A DNA stretch of 64,000 bases, taken from contig NZ_CP109055.1 of assembly GCF_035975855.1 (NCBI RefSeq), positions 10,416,001 through 10,480,000 of the forward strand. Reading direction: 5' to 3'. Below the pieces are notes generated by a model. It saw only the letters and a list, made by a program, of their open reading frames with translations. It made no database searches and was not told the origin of the DNA. Shown here one piece after another: positions 21,501 through 30,752 of this stretch. Source of the stretch: Streptomyces sp. NBC_01304 (lineage in GTDB: Bacteria > Actinomycetota > Actinomycetes > Streptomycetales > Streptomycetaceae). The translations under genes and the position numbers were made by a program. The stretch's first letter is position 1, and every line of letters starts with the position of its first letter.

Positions 21501-24500
21501 GCACCGGTCTCCTTGAGCTCGCCCTGGCTGCCGCGCAGCGCGCGGGAGCGGCCGGGATCGGTGAACTGACCATCCTGGAGCCCCTCGTACTCCGCGCGGA
21601 CGAAGCGGTCCGGCTGCAGGTCAAGGTCGGCGCCGCCACCGATGAGGGCACCCGCACCATCGAAATCCACAGCCGCGTCGAAGGAAGCCCCGACGGCACC
21701 TGGCGCCGGCACGCCGCCGGCGAGCTCCTGGAGCAGGCCGCCGGACCGGCGCACGACGAAGGCGCCGAGCTGGGCGAGTGGCCCGTGCCCGGCGCGGAAC
21801 GCGTCGACCTCGACGGGTACTACGACGCCCTCGGCGACCTCGGCCTCGAGTACGGCCCCGCCTTCCAGGGCCTGACCGAACTCTGGCGCAAGGGCAACAC
21901 CGCTTACGCCCTGGTGCAGTTGCCCGTCTCCGTGTCCGGCAATGCGCACGGCCAGGAGCACGGTCAGGAGCAGGGCCAGGAGTACGGCATCCACCCGGCC
22001 CTCCTCGACACTTCGCTGCACGCGCTCGCCGCGCTGCGCGGGCCGGGGGAGCAGGGTTCCGAGCAGGGCTCAGAGCAGGGCTCCGGCGCGCGAGTGCTGT
22101 TGCCGTTCGAGTGGAGCGGCGTCGAGTGCTGGGCCGTGGGCCCCGACACCCTGCGGGTGCGACTGGAGCTCGACGAGAGCGACCGGTCCGCCCGCCTGTG
22201 GGCTACCGACACCATGGGCTCCCCGGTCGCACAGGTGCGGCGCCTCGGGCTGCGCGAGGCAACACCCGAACAAATACGGGTGGTTGAACCCCTTGAGCAT
22301 GTGTACGCCGTGGAATTCGGCACGCTGCGCAACCCGCTCCCGGCTCCGACTCCCTCGGTGGACCAGGCGGCTCTCGCTGAAATCTCCGCATGGGTGCTCG
22401 GCACCTCGGCCGGACTGCGGGCCATCCCGGGCGAGGAGCACTTCGCGGACCTGGACGCGCTGTTCGCCTACCTCGACACGGGCCACGAAGCCCCGCACCA
22501 GCTGATCGTCGACGCGACGGCCGCGCAGCCCGCCTCCGATGGCGAACGGGATGACGTACAAGCCGTACAGGCAGCGGCACTTGAGGCACTGACCGCCGCG
22601 CAGCGCATTCTCGCCGAGCCGCGGCTCGAAGACACCGAGCTGGTCTGGATCACCCGCGACAGCGTGGCCGCCACCGACACGGACCGTCTGCACGGAGCGG
22701 CACAGGCCGCGGTGTGGGGGTTGGTGCGCGCAGCCCGCGCCGAGTACCCGGACCGGGCGATCCGCCTGATCGACCTGGACGCCGACCAGAACGCCGACCT
22801 GGATGCAGGCCAGAACGCTGACCTGGACGCCGACCCGTCGCAGGGCCCGGAGCTCGGGCTCGCCCTCGCGGCGTCCGCCGAACCGGAGATCGCCGTACGC
22901 GGCGGGCAGCTGCTCGCGGCCCGTCTGGCACCGGTGCCGACTGCCGACCCGCAGGAGCCGAGTGGCGACGAACAGGCCGCGCCCGTACCGGCGTTGGACC
23001 CGCAGGGCTCGGTCCTCATCACCGGCGGAACCGGCGACCTGGGGCAGCGGCTCGCCCACCACCTGGTGCGCGAGCACGCGATCCGCCACCTGGTCCTGAC
23101 CTCCCGGCGCGGGCTCGACGCCCCCGGAGCCGACGACGCGGTGCGCGCACTCCTCGACGCCGGCGCCGAGACCGTCCAGGTCGCCGCCTGTGACATGGCC
23201 GAACGCGACCAGGTCGCGGCGGTGCTCTCGGCCGCCGCGCCGGAGCACCCGTGGACCGGCGTGTTCCACCTGGCCGGGATCGTCGACGACGGCCTGCTCG
23301 CCGACCAGGACGCCACACGGTTCGCCCGGGTCCTGGCCCCGAAGGTGGCCGGCGCCGTCCATCTGCGGGACCTCACCGAGGAGTTCGGCGACTGCGCGTT
23401 CGTGCTCTTCTCGTCCGTGTCCGGCGTCCTCGGCGGCCCCGGACAGAGCAACTACGCGGCGGCCAACGCCTACCTGGACGCTCTCGCCGCCCAGCTGCGC
23501 GCGACCGGCCGCACGGCCGTCAGCCTCTCCTGGGGCATGTGGGAGCAGCACGAGGCAGGCATGGCCGCCCACCTCGGCCGCGCCGACCTCGCCCGCATGC
23601 GCCGCCAGGGCGTCGGCGCACTCCAGGACCGGCAGGGGATGCGCGCCCTGGACGCCGCCCTCGCCGGGACCCGCGCCCATCTGGTGCCGGTCCGCCTTGA
23701 ACTCACGGCGCTGCAAAGGTCGTTCGACCAGGGTGCGGACATCGCCCCGCTCCTGCGCGGGCTCGTCCGCACCAGGCCGCGCCGCGCGGACAGCGGCCGC
23801 ACCGACACCGGCGACTTCCGTGGCCGCCTTGCCGCGCTCCCCGAGGAGCAGCGCCTGCGCACCCTGGTGAAGCTCGTCCGCGCCGAGACCGCGGCCGTAC
23901 TCGGCGGCTCCGGCGCGGACGGCATCGGCGAACATCAGGTCTTCCAGGAGTTCGGCATGGACTCCATGACCTCGGTCGAACTGCGCCGCCGCCTCGCCGC
24001 CACGACCGGCCTGCAACTGCCGTCGACCCTCGCCTTCGACCACCCCACGCCCACGGCGGTGGCACGCCTGCTGCTCGAACGCCTCGACCTGAGCGCCGCC
24101 GCGAAGAAGCAGCACACTGCCGCACGCCGCACCGACGACCGCGCCACGCCCGACGAGCCCCTGGCCGTCGTGTCGATGGCCTGCCGGCTGCCGGGCGGCG
24201 TCGACACCACCGAGCGCTTCTGGGACCTCCTCGCCTCCGGCGGGGACGCGATCAGCACCTTCCCGGAGCGCTGGGACGCCCTCGACGTGTACGACCCCGA
24301 CCCCGCGGCCGTCGGCAAGAGCTACATACGTACCGGCGGATTCCTCGACGACATCGAGCACTTCGACCCGTCCTTCTTCGGGATCAGCCCGCGCGAGGCG
24401 ATCTCGATGGACCCGCAGCAGCGGCTCGTCCTCGAAGCCTCCTGGGAGGCCCTGGAGCGCGCGGGCATCCGGCCCGCCACGCTCAACGAGTCCCGGACCG

Positions 24501-27500
24501 GCGTCTACCTGGGCACCATGGGTTCCGACTACGGCAACGGCAGCCTGGACGCCTTGGACGGCTACTTCGGCACCGGCAACGCGAGTGCCGTCCTGTCCGG
24601 CCGTGTCTCCTACACGCTGGGTCTGCAGGGTCCGGCGATGACCGTCGACACGGCCTGCTCGTCGTCGCTCGTGTCGATCCATCTGGCGGCCCAGGCGCTG
24701 CGTGCCGGTGAATGCGAACTCGCGCTCGCGGGTGGTGTCACCGTCATGTCGACCCCGACCCCGTTCGTGGAGTTCTCCCGCCTCAAGGGCCTTGCCGCCG
24801 ACGGGCGTTGCAAGCCCTTCTCGGCCGCGTCCGACGGTACGGGCTGGTCCGAGGGCGTCGGCATACTGGTCCTCAAGCGGCTGTCGGCGGCGGAGCGGGA
24901 CGGCGACCGCGTGCTCGCCGTCATCCGTGGCAGCGCCGTGAACCAGGACGGCCGCAGCCAGGGCCTGACCGTCCCCAACGGCCCCTCCCAGCAACGCGTC
25001 GTCCGGGAGGCACTGCAGACCGCCCGCCTCACGCCCGCGGACATCGACGCGATCGAGGCCCACGGCACCGGCACGTCGCTGGGCGACCCGATCGAAGCGG
25101 GCGCCCTGGCCGAGGTGTTCGGCCCGGAGCGTGACGCCGACCGGCCCCTGTACCTCGGCTCGTTGAAGTCGAACATCGGGCATGCGCAGGCCGCCGCCGG
25201 TGTCGCGGGCGTGATCAAGATGATCCTCGCGCTGCAGCACGAGACGCTTCCGAAGACCTTGCACGCGGACGAGCCCAGCTCCCTCGTCGACTGGGACGGC
25301 AGCGGCCTCCAGCTCCTCCAGGACGCCAAGCCCTGGACCCGCAACCCCGGCCGTCCGCGCCGGGCGGGCGTCTCGTCCTTCGGCCTGAGCGGTACGAACG
25401 CGCACGTCGTCCTGGAGGAAGCACCCGCCCGGGTCGAGGCCGAAACCGGAGCCGAAGAGCCGCACGGCCCGTATCCCGTGCTGGTGTCGGGGCAGGGCGA
25501 GCAGGCGCTGCGCGAGCAGGCGGGGCGCTGGGCGTCCTGGCTGGAGACCCGCCCCGAGCTGCCGCTCGCGGACCTCGCGACGACCGCGGCCCTGCACCGT
25601 ACGCACTTCGACACACGGGCGAGCGTCCTGGCGACCACCACGCAGGAGGCTGCCGGACTCCTCCGCGCACTCGCGGAGGGCACCCCGCACGCGAATGTCG
25701 CACAAGACGCCGTGGTCGAGGGTGAGTTGGCGGTGCTGTTCACCGGTCAGGGTTCGCAGCGAGTGGGGATGGGGCGTGGTCTCTACGACGCGCTCCCGGT
25801 CTTCCGGGCCGCCTTCGACGAGGTGTGCGCGGCTCTCGATCCCTTCCTGCGCCGGCCGCTGACGGACGTCGTGTTCGCCGCGGCGGACAGCGCGGAAGCG
25901 CGGCTGGTGCACGAGACGGAGTTCACGCAGCCCGCGTTGTTCGCGTTCGAGGTGGCGTTGTACCGGCAGTGGACCGCCTGGGGTGTGGAGCCTCGGGTGG
26001 TGGCCGGGCACTCGATCGGTGAGCTGGCCGCCGCGCACGTGGCCGGGGTGCTCTCGCTGCCGGATGCCGCCCAACTGGTCGCCGCACGCGGCCGGTTGAT
26101 GCAGGCGTGTGAGTCGGGCGGGGCGATGGCCTCGGTCGAGGCGCCGGAGGCAGAGGTCCTGGAGGTCCTGGCCGGGATCGACGGCAGGATCTCCGTCTCC
26201 GGGCTGAACGGCCCCGTACAGACAGTCGTCAGCGGCGACGAGGCCGCGGTCGCCGAGGTGATCGAGCACTTCACCGGGGTGGGACGTCGGACGCGCCGCC
26301 TTGAGGTGTCGCACGCCTTCCACAGCCCGCACATGGACGCGATGCTCGCCGAGTACGAGACCGTGGCACGGACCTGCGCCTTCGCAGCGCCCCGGATCCC
26401 GTTGGTCTCCACGGTGACCGGCGAGCGCTTCGACACCGACCTTGCCGAGGGCGAGGGTCTGCGCGACCCCGCCTACTGGGTGCGCCAGGTCCGCGAAGCC
26501 GTACGCTTCCTCGACGCGATCACCACCCTCGAACAGGCAGGGGCGACAAGGTACTTGGAGTGCGGCCCGGCTGCCGTGCTCTCCGCGATGGCGGCAGGCT
26601 GCGTGGCCGAGGACTCCGCCAGTCGCTTCACCGCTTCCCTGACGCAGCGGCGCGACGAGCCGGAGCTCGACGAGGTCCGCGCCCTGCTGCGGGCGCTCGG
26701 CGCCGTGCATGCCTGCGGGCAGGACGTGGACTGGGCGGGCTTCTTCGCCGGTACGTCGCCGACGCCGGCGGAGCTGCCGACGTACGCCTTCCAGCGCGAG
26801 CGGTACTGGACCGAGCCCTCGTCGGGGTCGGGCGACGTGACGACCGCCGGTCTGGAGTCGCCGGAGCACCCGTGGCTGGGTGCGGCGCTGACCCTGGCCG
26901 GGGGAGAGGGGCACCTGTTCACCGGCCGACTGTCCGCGTCGGCTCAGCCGTGGCTGAGGGACCATGCGGTGTTCGGCACGGTGCTGGTCCCGGGTACCGG
27001 TCTGCTGGAGCTCGCCCTGGCCGCAGCCCAGCGCGCGGGAGCGGCCGGGATCGGTGAACTGACCATCCTGGAACCCCTCGTACTGCGCGCGGACGACTCG
27101 GTCCGGCTGCAGGTCAAGGTCGGCGCCGCCACCGACGAGGGCACCCGCACCATCGAGATCCACAGCTGCCGGGAGAAGAGCCCGGACATCGCTGCCTGGA
27201 CCCTGCACGCCTCCGGGCAGGCAGTGGACGAGCAGCCGCAGGCTCCGGCCGCCGACGCGCTCGCCGAGCTCGGCCGGTGGCCCGTGCCCGGTGCGGAGCG
27301 CGTGGCGCTCGACGGGTTCTACGACGACCTGTTCGCGCAAGGCCTCGAGTACGGTCCCGCGTTCCGCGGCCTGACCGAACTCTGGCGCAAGGACGGCGTC
27401 GGCTACGGAGTCGTCCGGCTGCCCGACCCGCTCGAAGCGGGCGACTACGGCGTCCACCCGGCACTGCTCGACGCCGCCCTGCACACCCTCGCCGCCACCG

Positions 27501-30500
27501 GTGGACAGGATGACGAGCGGGACCCGTCGAGCGTCCTGCTGCCGTTCGCCTGGTCCGGGGTCGAGCTGCACGCCTCGGGCGCCACCGAGATCCGCGTACG
27601 CGTCGAACTCACCGGGGACTCCCGCGCGACCGTCGTGGCCACCGACACCACCGGCCGCCCGGTCGCGGCCGTCGCCGGGCTCGAAGTGCGCCGGGCCAGT
27701 GCCGAACAGCTGCGCATCGGCGAACCCGGCGCCACCGACCACCTCTACCAGGTGGAGTACCAGACGCGCTCCCTGCCCGAGCTCGAAGAGGGCGAACAGC
27801 CCCGTACGGGTGCGCAGTTGGTGATCGGACGCGGCGGCGTCGTGGCCGGCCTCATCGGCGTGGAGGCACTGTCCGACCCGGGCGCCGTCCTGGAGCCCGG
27901 CGTGGGCGAGCCGGGACGGATCATCGTCGACCTGACGGCCGCCGACCCGGACCCGTCCGCGAGCGAGGGCTGCGCCCTGGCCCGGCAGGCACGGGACGCG
28001 GTGATCGAAGCCCTCGAAGGACTCCAGGGCTTCCTCGACGACCCGCGCTTCGAACGCACCGAAGTCATCTGGGTGACCAGGGAAGCCGTCGCGGCCGGAC
28101 CCGCCGACCCGGTGTCCGCACTGGCCGACGCCCCGCTGTGGGGCCTCATCCGCGTCGCGCGCGCCGAACACCCCGAGCGGAACCTGCGCCTCCTGGACAT
28201 CGGCGCGGACACCCCGGACCCGGCCCTGCTGCTGCGCGCACTCGCCGCCGAGGGCGAGCCCGAGCTGGCCCTGCGCGGCGACGAGGCCCTGGCGCCGCGC
28301 CTGATACGCGCGGTGGCGCCGGGCTCGGCCGCCACCCCGGCCGTCCCGACGCACGGCGACACCTGGCAGCTCGACATCGAGGAGAAGGGCCGGCTCGACA
28401 CCTTCGTGTTCCGGGCCGCGGACCGCGAGCCGCTGCCCGAGGGCCACGTCCGGGTGCAGATCCGGGCCGCGGGCATGAACTTCCGCGACGTACTGAACGC
28501 CCTCGACATGGTGCACGCCCCGAAACTCGGCCTCGAATGCTCCGGAGTCGTCGTCGAGGCCGCCCCGGGCGGCACCGGACTGCGGCCCGGCGATCGCGTC
28601 ATGGGCCTGGCCGTCGGCACGTTCGGCACCGAGGTCACCGTTGACGCCCGCTGGATGGTGAAGATCCCCGACACGCTGACCCACACACAAGCGGCGACCA
28701 TGCCGCTCGCCTACCTCACCGCGTACTACGCCTTCACCGACCTCGGCGCCCTGCGCACCGGCGAGAAGGTGCTCATCCACGCGGCGGCCGGCGGCGTCGG
28801 CATGGCCGCCGTCCAACTGGCCCGGCACATCGGCGCCGAGGTCTACGGCACCGCGAGCACCCGCAAATGGTCCGCCCTGCGCGAACTCGGCCTGGCCGAC
28901 GACCACATCGCGTCCTCCCGGGACACGGCCTTCGCCCGGACCTGGCTCGACGCCACCGACGGCGAGGGCGTCGACCTCGTACTCAACGCCCTGACCGGCG
29001 AATTCGTGGACGCCTCCCTGAGCATGCTGCCCAGGGGCGGCCGCTTCCTCGAAATGGGCAAGACGGACGTGCGCGACGCCGACGCGACCGCGACCGCCCA
29101 TCCCGGCGTCGCCTACCAGGCGTTCGACCTGATCGAGAGCGGCGAGGACCGCATCCAGGAGATGCTGCTCGCCCTCGTCGGCCTCCTTGAGCAAGGTGCC
29201 ATCGGTCCGCTGACCCACACCGCCTTCGACGTCCGGGAGGCGCCCGCCGCCTTCCGGCTCATGGCGCAGGGCCGCAGCACCGGAAAGTTCGTCCTCACCG
29301 TCCCGACGGCGATGAACCCCGACGGCACCGCGCTGCTCACCGGAGGCACCGGCGAGCTGGGCCGCCTCGTCGCCCGCCACCTGGTGCGGGAACACGGCGT
29401 ACGCCACCTCGTCCTGACCTCCCGGCGCGGCCCTGACACCCCCGGCGCGGACGAGATGATCCGGGAACTTGAGGACGCCGGAGCCGCCAGCGTGCGGATC
29501 CTGGCCTGCGACGTGTCCAAGCGCGCCGAGGTCGCCCGCATCGTCGACGAGGCCGGTGCGCAGCACCCACTGACCGCCGTCGTGCACCTGGCGGCCGTCC
29601 TCGACGACGGCGTCGTGCTCAACCAGAGCGCCGACCGGTTCACCCGCGTCCTCGGCCCGAAGCTCGCGGGCGCCGTCCATCTGCACGAGCTGACCGCGCA
29701 CTTGGACCTCAGCGCGTTCGTCCTGTTCTCCTCCGCGGCCGGCACCCTCGGTGCGCCGGGGCAGAGCAACTACGCGGCGGGCAACGTGTTCCTCGACGCG
29801 CTCGCCGCCCACCGGCGCAGCCGCGGCCTGGTGGCACTCAGCCTGTCCTGGGGCCTGTGGCAGTCGGCCGGCATCGGCATGACGGCCGGGCTCGACGACG
29901 CCGAGCTGGGCCGGCTGCGCCGTCAGGGCTCGGGGGCACTCACCCCCGAGGAGGGCATGGGCCTGTTCGCCACCGCCCTCGCCCGGCCGCAGGCTCACCT
30001 GGTGCCGATCAAGCTCGACACGGCCGAGCTGCAACGGGACTCGGTGGCCGTGCCGCCGCTGTTCAGCGCACTCGTGCGACCCAGGCCGCGGCGTGCCGCA
30101 GCCGCCGCCGAGCAGAGCGCGGCCTTCACCGAGCGGCTCGTCGCCCTGCCCGCGGCGGAACAGCTCGCCTCGCTGCTGCGCTCCGTCCAGCAGGAAGTGG
30201 CCGGAGTGCTCGGCCTGTCGGACGACCGGAGCATCGAGGCCGACAAGGCGCTGCGCGAGCTCGGCTGGGACTCCCTGATGGCCGTCGAGCTGCGCAACCG
30301 GCTCGCCGCCCTTGCCCGGGTGACGCTGCCGTCCACCCTGACCTTCGACTACCCGACGCCGCGAGCCATCGCCGAACTCCTCCACGTACGCCTCGCCCTC
30401 GGCTCCGGCCCGGGCGACGACGGAGCCGCGACGGCCGACACCCCGCCGCAGGACCCGGCCGAACAGGCCGCGTGGGCGCTTGGCCGGATCTCCCCCCAAC

Positions 30501-30667
30501 AGCTGCAGCAGAGCGGACTCCTCGCCCAACTCCTCGACCTCGCCGGGCCCAAGACTGGAGGGGAAACGGTCGCGCAGACGGCCGCGGACGCCCTTCAGGC
30601 CGCCGAGGAATTGTCGGACGACGAAATGGACCGGGCCCTGGACGCCGTACTCGGCGACCTGGCGTGA
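18539..30667 (+). CDS. Modular type I polyketide synthase, two modules: KS-AT-DH-KR-ACP / KS-AT-DH-ER-KR-ACP
   Basis: Start ATG 18539 overlaps the previous stop. The product has 4042 residues. The N-terminal helix (about 1-35) is a typical coiled-coil docking element. Module 1: KS Cys208, AT Ser665 (GHSIGE) with HAFH at 765 (malonyl), DH His978, KR from about 1490 (VDD in place of LDD), ACP Ser1809 (GMDSM). Module 2: KS from about 1871 with Cys2040, AT Ser2492 with HAFH at 2592 (malonyl), DH His2809, ER with the NADPH loop HAAAGGVGMA at 3414, KR from about 3595 (LDD), ACP Ser3912. It ends with an acidic docking-like helix and has no thioesterase or reductase, so the chain must pass to another protein or a discrete release enzyme. 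The predicted output is an unsubstituted double bond then a saturated C2 unit. The KS regions are strongly similar to the KS near 13.0-14.3 kb, a sign of KS homogenisation. Confidence 0.97.
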   Translation: MSGSAAEKLESHLRRATAALLSTEKELRAERAARTEPIAVVAMACRLPGGIESPEGFWGLLASGGDAVSGFPGRWRGLDVFDPDPEVEGKSYGCEGGFLADEHVERFDAGFFGISPREAISMDPQQRLVLEASWEALERAGIAADGLVGSRTGVYLGTMNSDYGDVRGHDLSALDGYVGTGKASSILSGRVSYALGLQGPAMTVDTACSSSLVSVHLAAQALRQGECELAIAGGVTVMSTPSLFVEFSRLKAMAPDGRCKSFSAGADGAGWSEGVGVLVLKRLSAAERDGDRVLAVIRGSAVNQDGRSQGLTAPNGPSQRRVIQDALAAARLTPADIDAIEAHGTGTSLGDPIEAGALAEVFGPARDADRPVHLGSSKSNIGHAQAAAGVAGVIKMILALQHETLPKTLHADEPSALIDWDGSGLELLQEARPWQREEGRPRRAGISSFGLSGTNAHVIVEEPPVAPAAEADATERDEPPVTLPVPVVLSGQDESALREQAGRWATWLESHPDTSLSDVATTAARHRMHFDVRASVLATDAAELVHGLRALAEGAPHPDVVEGAVAEGELAMLFTGQGSQRVGMGRGLYDAFPVFRAAFDEVCGALDPVLSRPLAEIVFAEVSSADAALVQETEFTQPALFAFEVALFRLWAAWGVEPRVVAGHSIGELAAAHVAGVLSLPDAAQLVASRGRLMQACESGGAMASVEASESEVLEVLAGIDGGISIGGLNGPVQTVVSGDEAAVSQVVEHFAAMGRRTRRLEVSHAFHSPHMDAMLAEYETVARQCRFAAPQIPLVSTVTGEWFDTDLAEGEGLRDPGYWVRQVREAVRFLDAIGTLEQAGVARYLECGPAAVLSAMAAGCVTGEGRVFVPSQRAADAPDESRALLRAVGAVHAGGQGIDWEGVFAGTSPTLVDLPTYAFQRERYWTEPLSGSGDVTTAGLESPEHPWLGAALTLAGGEGELFTGRLSMTSHPWLRDHAVFGTVLVPGTGLLELALAAAQRAGAAGIGELTILEPLVLRADEAVRLQVKVGAATDEGTRTIEIHSRVEGSPDGTWRRHAAGELLEQAAGPAHDEGAELGEWPVPGAERVDLDGYYDALGDLGLEYGPAFQGLTELWRKGNTAYALVQLPVSVSGNAHGQEHGQEQGQEYGIHPALLDTSLHALAALRGPGEQGSEQGSEQGSGARVLLPFEWSGVECWAVGPDTLRVRLELDESDRSARLWATDTMGSPVAQVRRLGLREATPEQIRVVEPLEHVYAVEFGTLRNPLPAPTPSVDQAALAEISAWVLGTSAGLRAIPGEEHFADLDALFAYLDTGHEAPHQLIVDATAAQPASDGERDDVQAVQAAALEALTAAQRILAEPRLEDTELVWITRDSVAATDTDRLHGAAQAAVWGLVRAARAEYPDRAIRLIDLDADQNADLDAGQNADLDADPSQGPELGLALAASAEPEIAVRGGQLLAARLAPVPTADPQEPSGDEQAAPVPALDPQGSVLITGGTGDLGQRLAHHLVREHAIRHLVLTSRRGLDAPGADDAVRALLDAGAETVQVAACDMAERDQVAAVLSAAAPEHPWTGVFHLAGIVDDGLLADQDATRFARVLAPKVAGAVHLRDLTEEFGDCAFVLFSSVSGVLGGPGQSNYAAANAYLDALAAQLRATGRTAVSLSWGMWEQHEAGMAAHLGRADLARMRRQGVGALQDRQGMRALDAALAGTRAHLVPVRLELTALQRSFDQGADIAPLLRGLVRTRPRRADSGRTDTGDFRGRLAALPEEQRLRTLVKLVRAETAAVLGGSGADGIGEHQVFQEFGMDSMTSVELRRRLAATTGLQLPSTLAFDHPTPTAVARLLLERLDLSAAAKKQHTAARRTDDRATPDEPLAVVSMACRLPGGVDTTERFWDLLASGGDAISTFPERWDALDVYDPDPAAVGKSYIRTGGFLDDIEHFDPSFFGISPREAISMDPQQRLVLEASWEALERAGIRPATLNESRTGVYLGTMGSDYGNGSLDALDGYFGTGNASAVLSGRVSYTLGLQGPAMTVDTACSSSLVSIHLAAQALRAGECELALAGGVTVMSTPTPFVEFSRLKGLAADGRCKPFSAASDGTGWSEGVGILVLKRLSAAERDGDRVLAVIRGSAVNQDGRSQGLTVPNGPSQQRVVREALQTARLTPADIDAIEAHGTGTSLGDPIEAGALAEVFGPERDADRPLYLGSLKSNIGHAQAAAGVAGVIKMILALQHETLPKTLHADEPSSLVDWDGSGLQLLQDAKPWTRNPGRPRRAGVSSFGLSGTNAHVVLEEAPARVEAETGAEEPHGPYPVLVSGQGEQALREQAGRWASWLETRPELPLADLATTAALHRTHFDTRASVLATTTQEAAGLLRALAEGTPHANVAQDAVVEGELAVLFTGQGSQRVGMGRGLYDALPVFRAAFDEVCAALDPFLRRPLTDVVFAAADSAEARLVHETEFTQPALFAFEVALYRQWTAWGVEPRVVAGHSIGELAAAHVAGVLSLPDAAQLVAARGRLMQACESGGAMASVEAPEAEVLEVLAGIDGRISVSGLNGPVQTVVSGDEAAVAEVIEHFTGVGRRTRRLEVSHAFHSPHMDAMLAEYETVARTCAFAAPRIPLVSTVTGERFDTDLAEGEGLRDPAYWVRQVREAVRFLDAITTLEQAGATRYLECGPAAVLSAMAAGCVAEDSASRFTASLTQRRDEPELDEVRALLRALGAVHACGQDVDWAGFFAGTSPTPAELPTYAFQRERYWTEPSSGSGDVTTAGLESPEHPWLGAALTLAGGEGHLFTGRLSASAQPWLRDHAVFGTVLVPGTGLLELALAAAQRAGAAGIGELTILEPLVLRADDSVRLQVKVGAATDEGTRTIEIHSCREKSPDIAAWTLHASGQAVDEQPQAPAADALAELGRWPVPGAERVALDGFYDDLFAQGLEYGPAFRGLTELWRKDGVGYGVVRLPDPLEAGDYGVHPALLDAALHTLAATGGQDDERDPSSVLLPFAWSGVELHASGATEIRVRVELTGDSRATVVATDTTGRPVAAVAGLEVRRASAEQLRIGEPGATDHLYQVEYQTRSLPELEEGEQPRTGAQLVIGRGGVVAGLIGVEALSDPGAVLEPGVGEPGRIIVDLTAADPDPSASEGCALARQARDAVIEALEGLQGFLDDPRFERTEVIWVTREAVAAGPADPVSALADAPLWGLIRVARAEHPERNLRLLDIGADTPDPALLLRALAAEGEPELALRGDEALAPRLIRAVAPGSAATPAVPTHGDTWQLDIEEKGRLDTFVFRAADREPLPEGHVRVQIRAAGMNFRDVLNALDMVHAPKLGLECSGVVVEAAPGGTGLRPGDRVMGLAVGTFGTEVTVDARWMVKIPDTLTHTQAATMPLAYLTAYYAFTDLGALRTGEKVLIHAAAGGVGMAAVQLARHIGAEVYGTASTRKWSALRELGLADDHIASSRDTAFARTWLDATDGEGVDLVLNALTGEFVDASLSMLPRGGRFLEMGKTDVRDADATATAHPGVAYQAFDLIESGEDRIQEMLLALVGLLEQGAIGPLTHTAFDVREAPAAFRLMAQGRSTGKFVLTVPTAMNPDGTALLTGGTGELGRLVARHLVREHGVRHLVLTSRRGPDTPGADEMIRELEDAGAASVRILACDVSKRAEVARIVDEAGAQHPLTAVVHLAAVLDDGVVLNQSADRFTRVLGPKLAGAVHLHELTAHLDLSAFVLFSSAAGTLGAPGQSNYAAGNVFLDALAAHRRSRGLVALSLSWGLWQSAGIGMTAGLDDAELGRLRRQGSGALTPEEGMGLFATALARPQAHLVPIKLDTAELQRDSVAVPPLFSALVRPRPRRAAAAAEQSAAFTERLVALPAAEQLASLLRSVQQEVAGVLGLSDDRSIEADKALRELGWDSLMAVELRNRLAALARVTLPSTLTFDYPTPRAIAELLHVRLALGSGPGDDGAATADTPPQDPAEQAAWALGRISPQQLQQSGLLAQLLDLAGPKTGGETVAQTAADALQAAEELSDDEMDRALDAVLGDLA

Positions 30668-30752
30668 AGCGAAAGCCGTACGGCCGGGGCTCCTATGGCC
30701 CGGTGCGTGACCGAACCCCCCCATAAAGACCGCAACACTAGGAGCTGATTCA

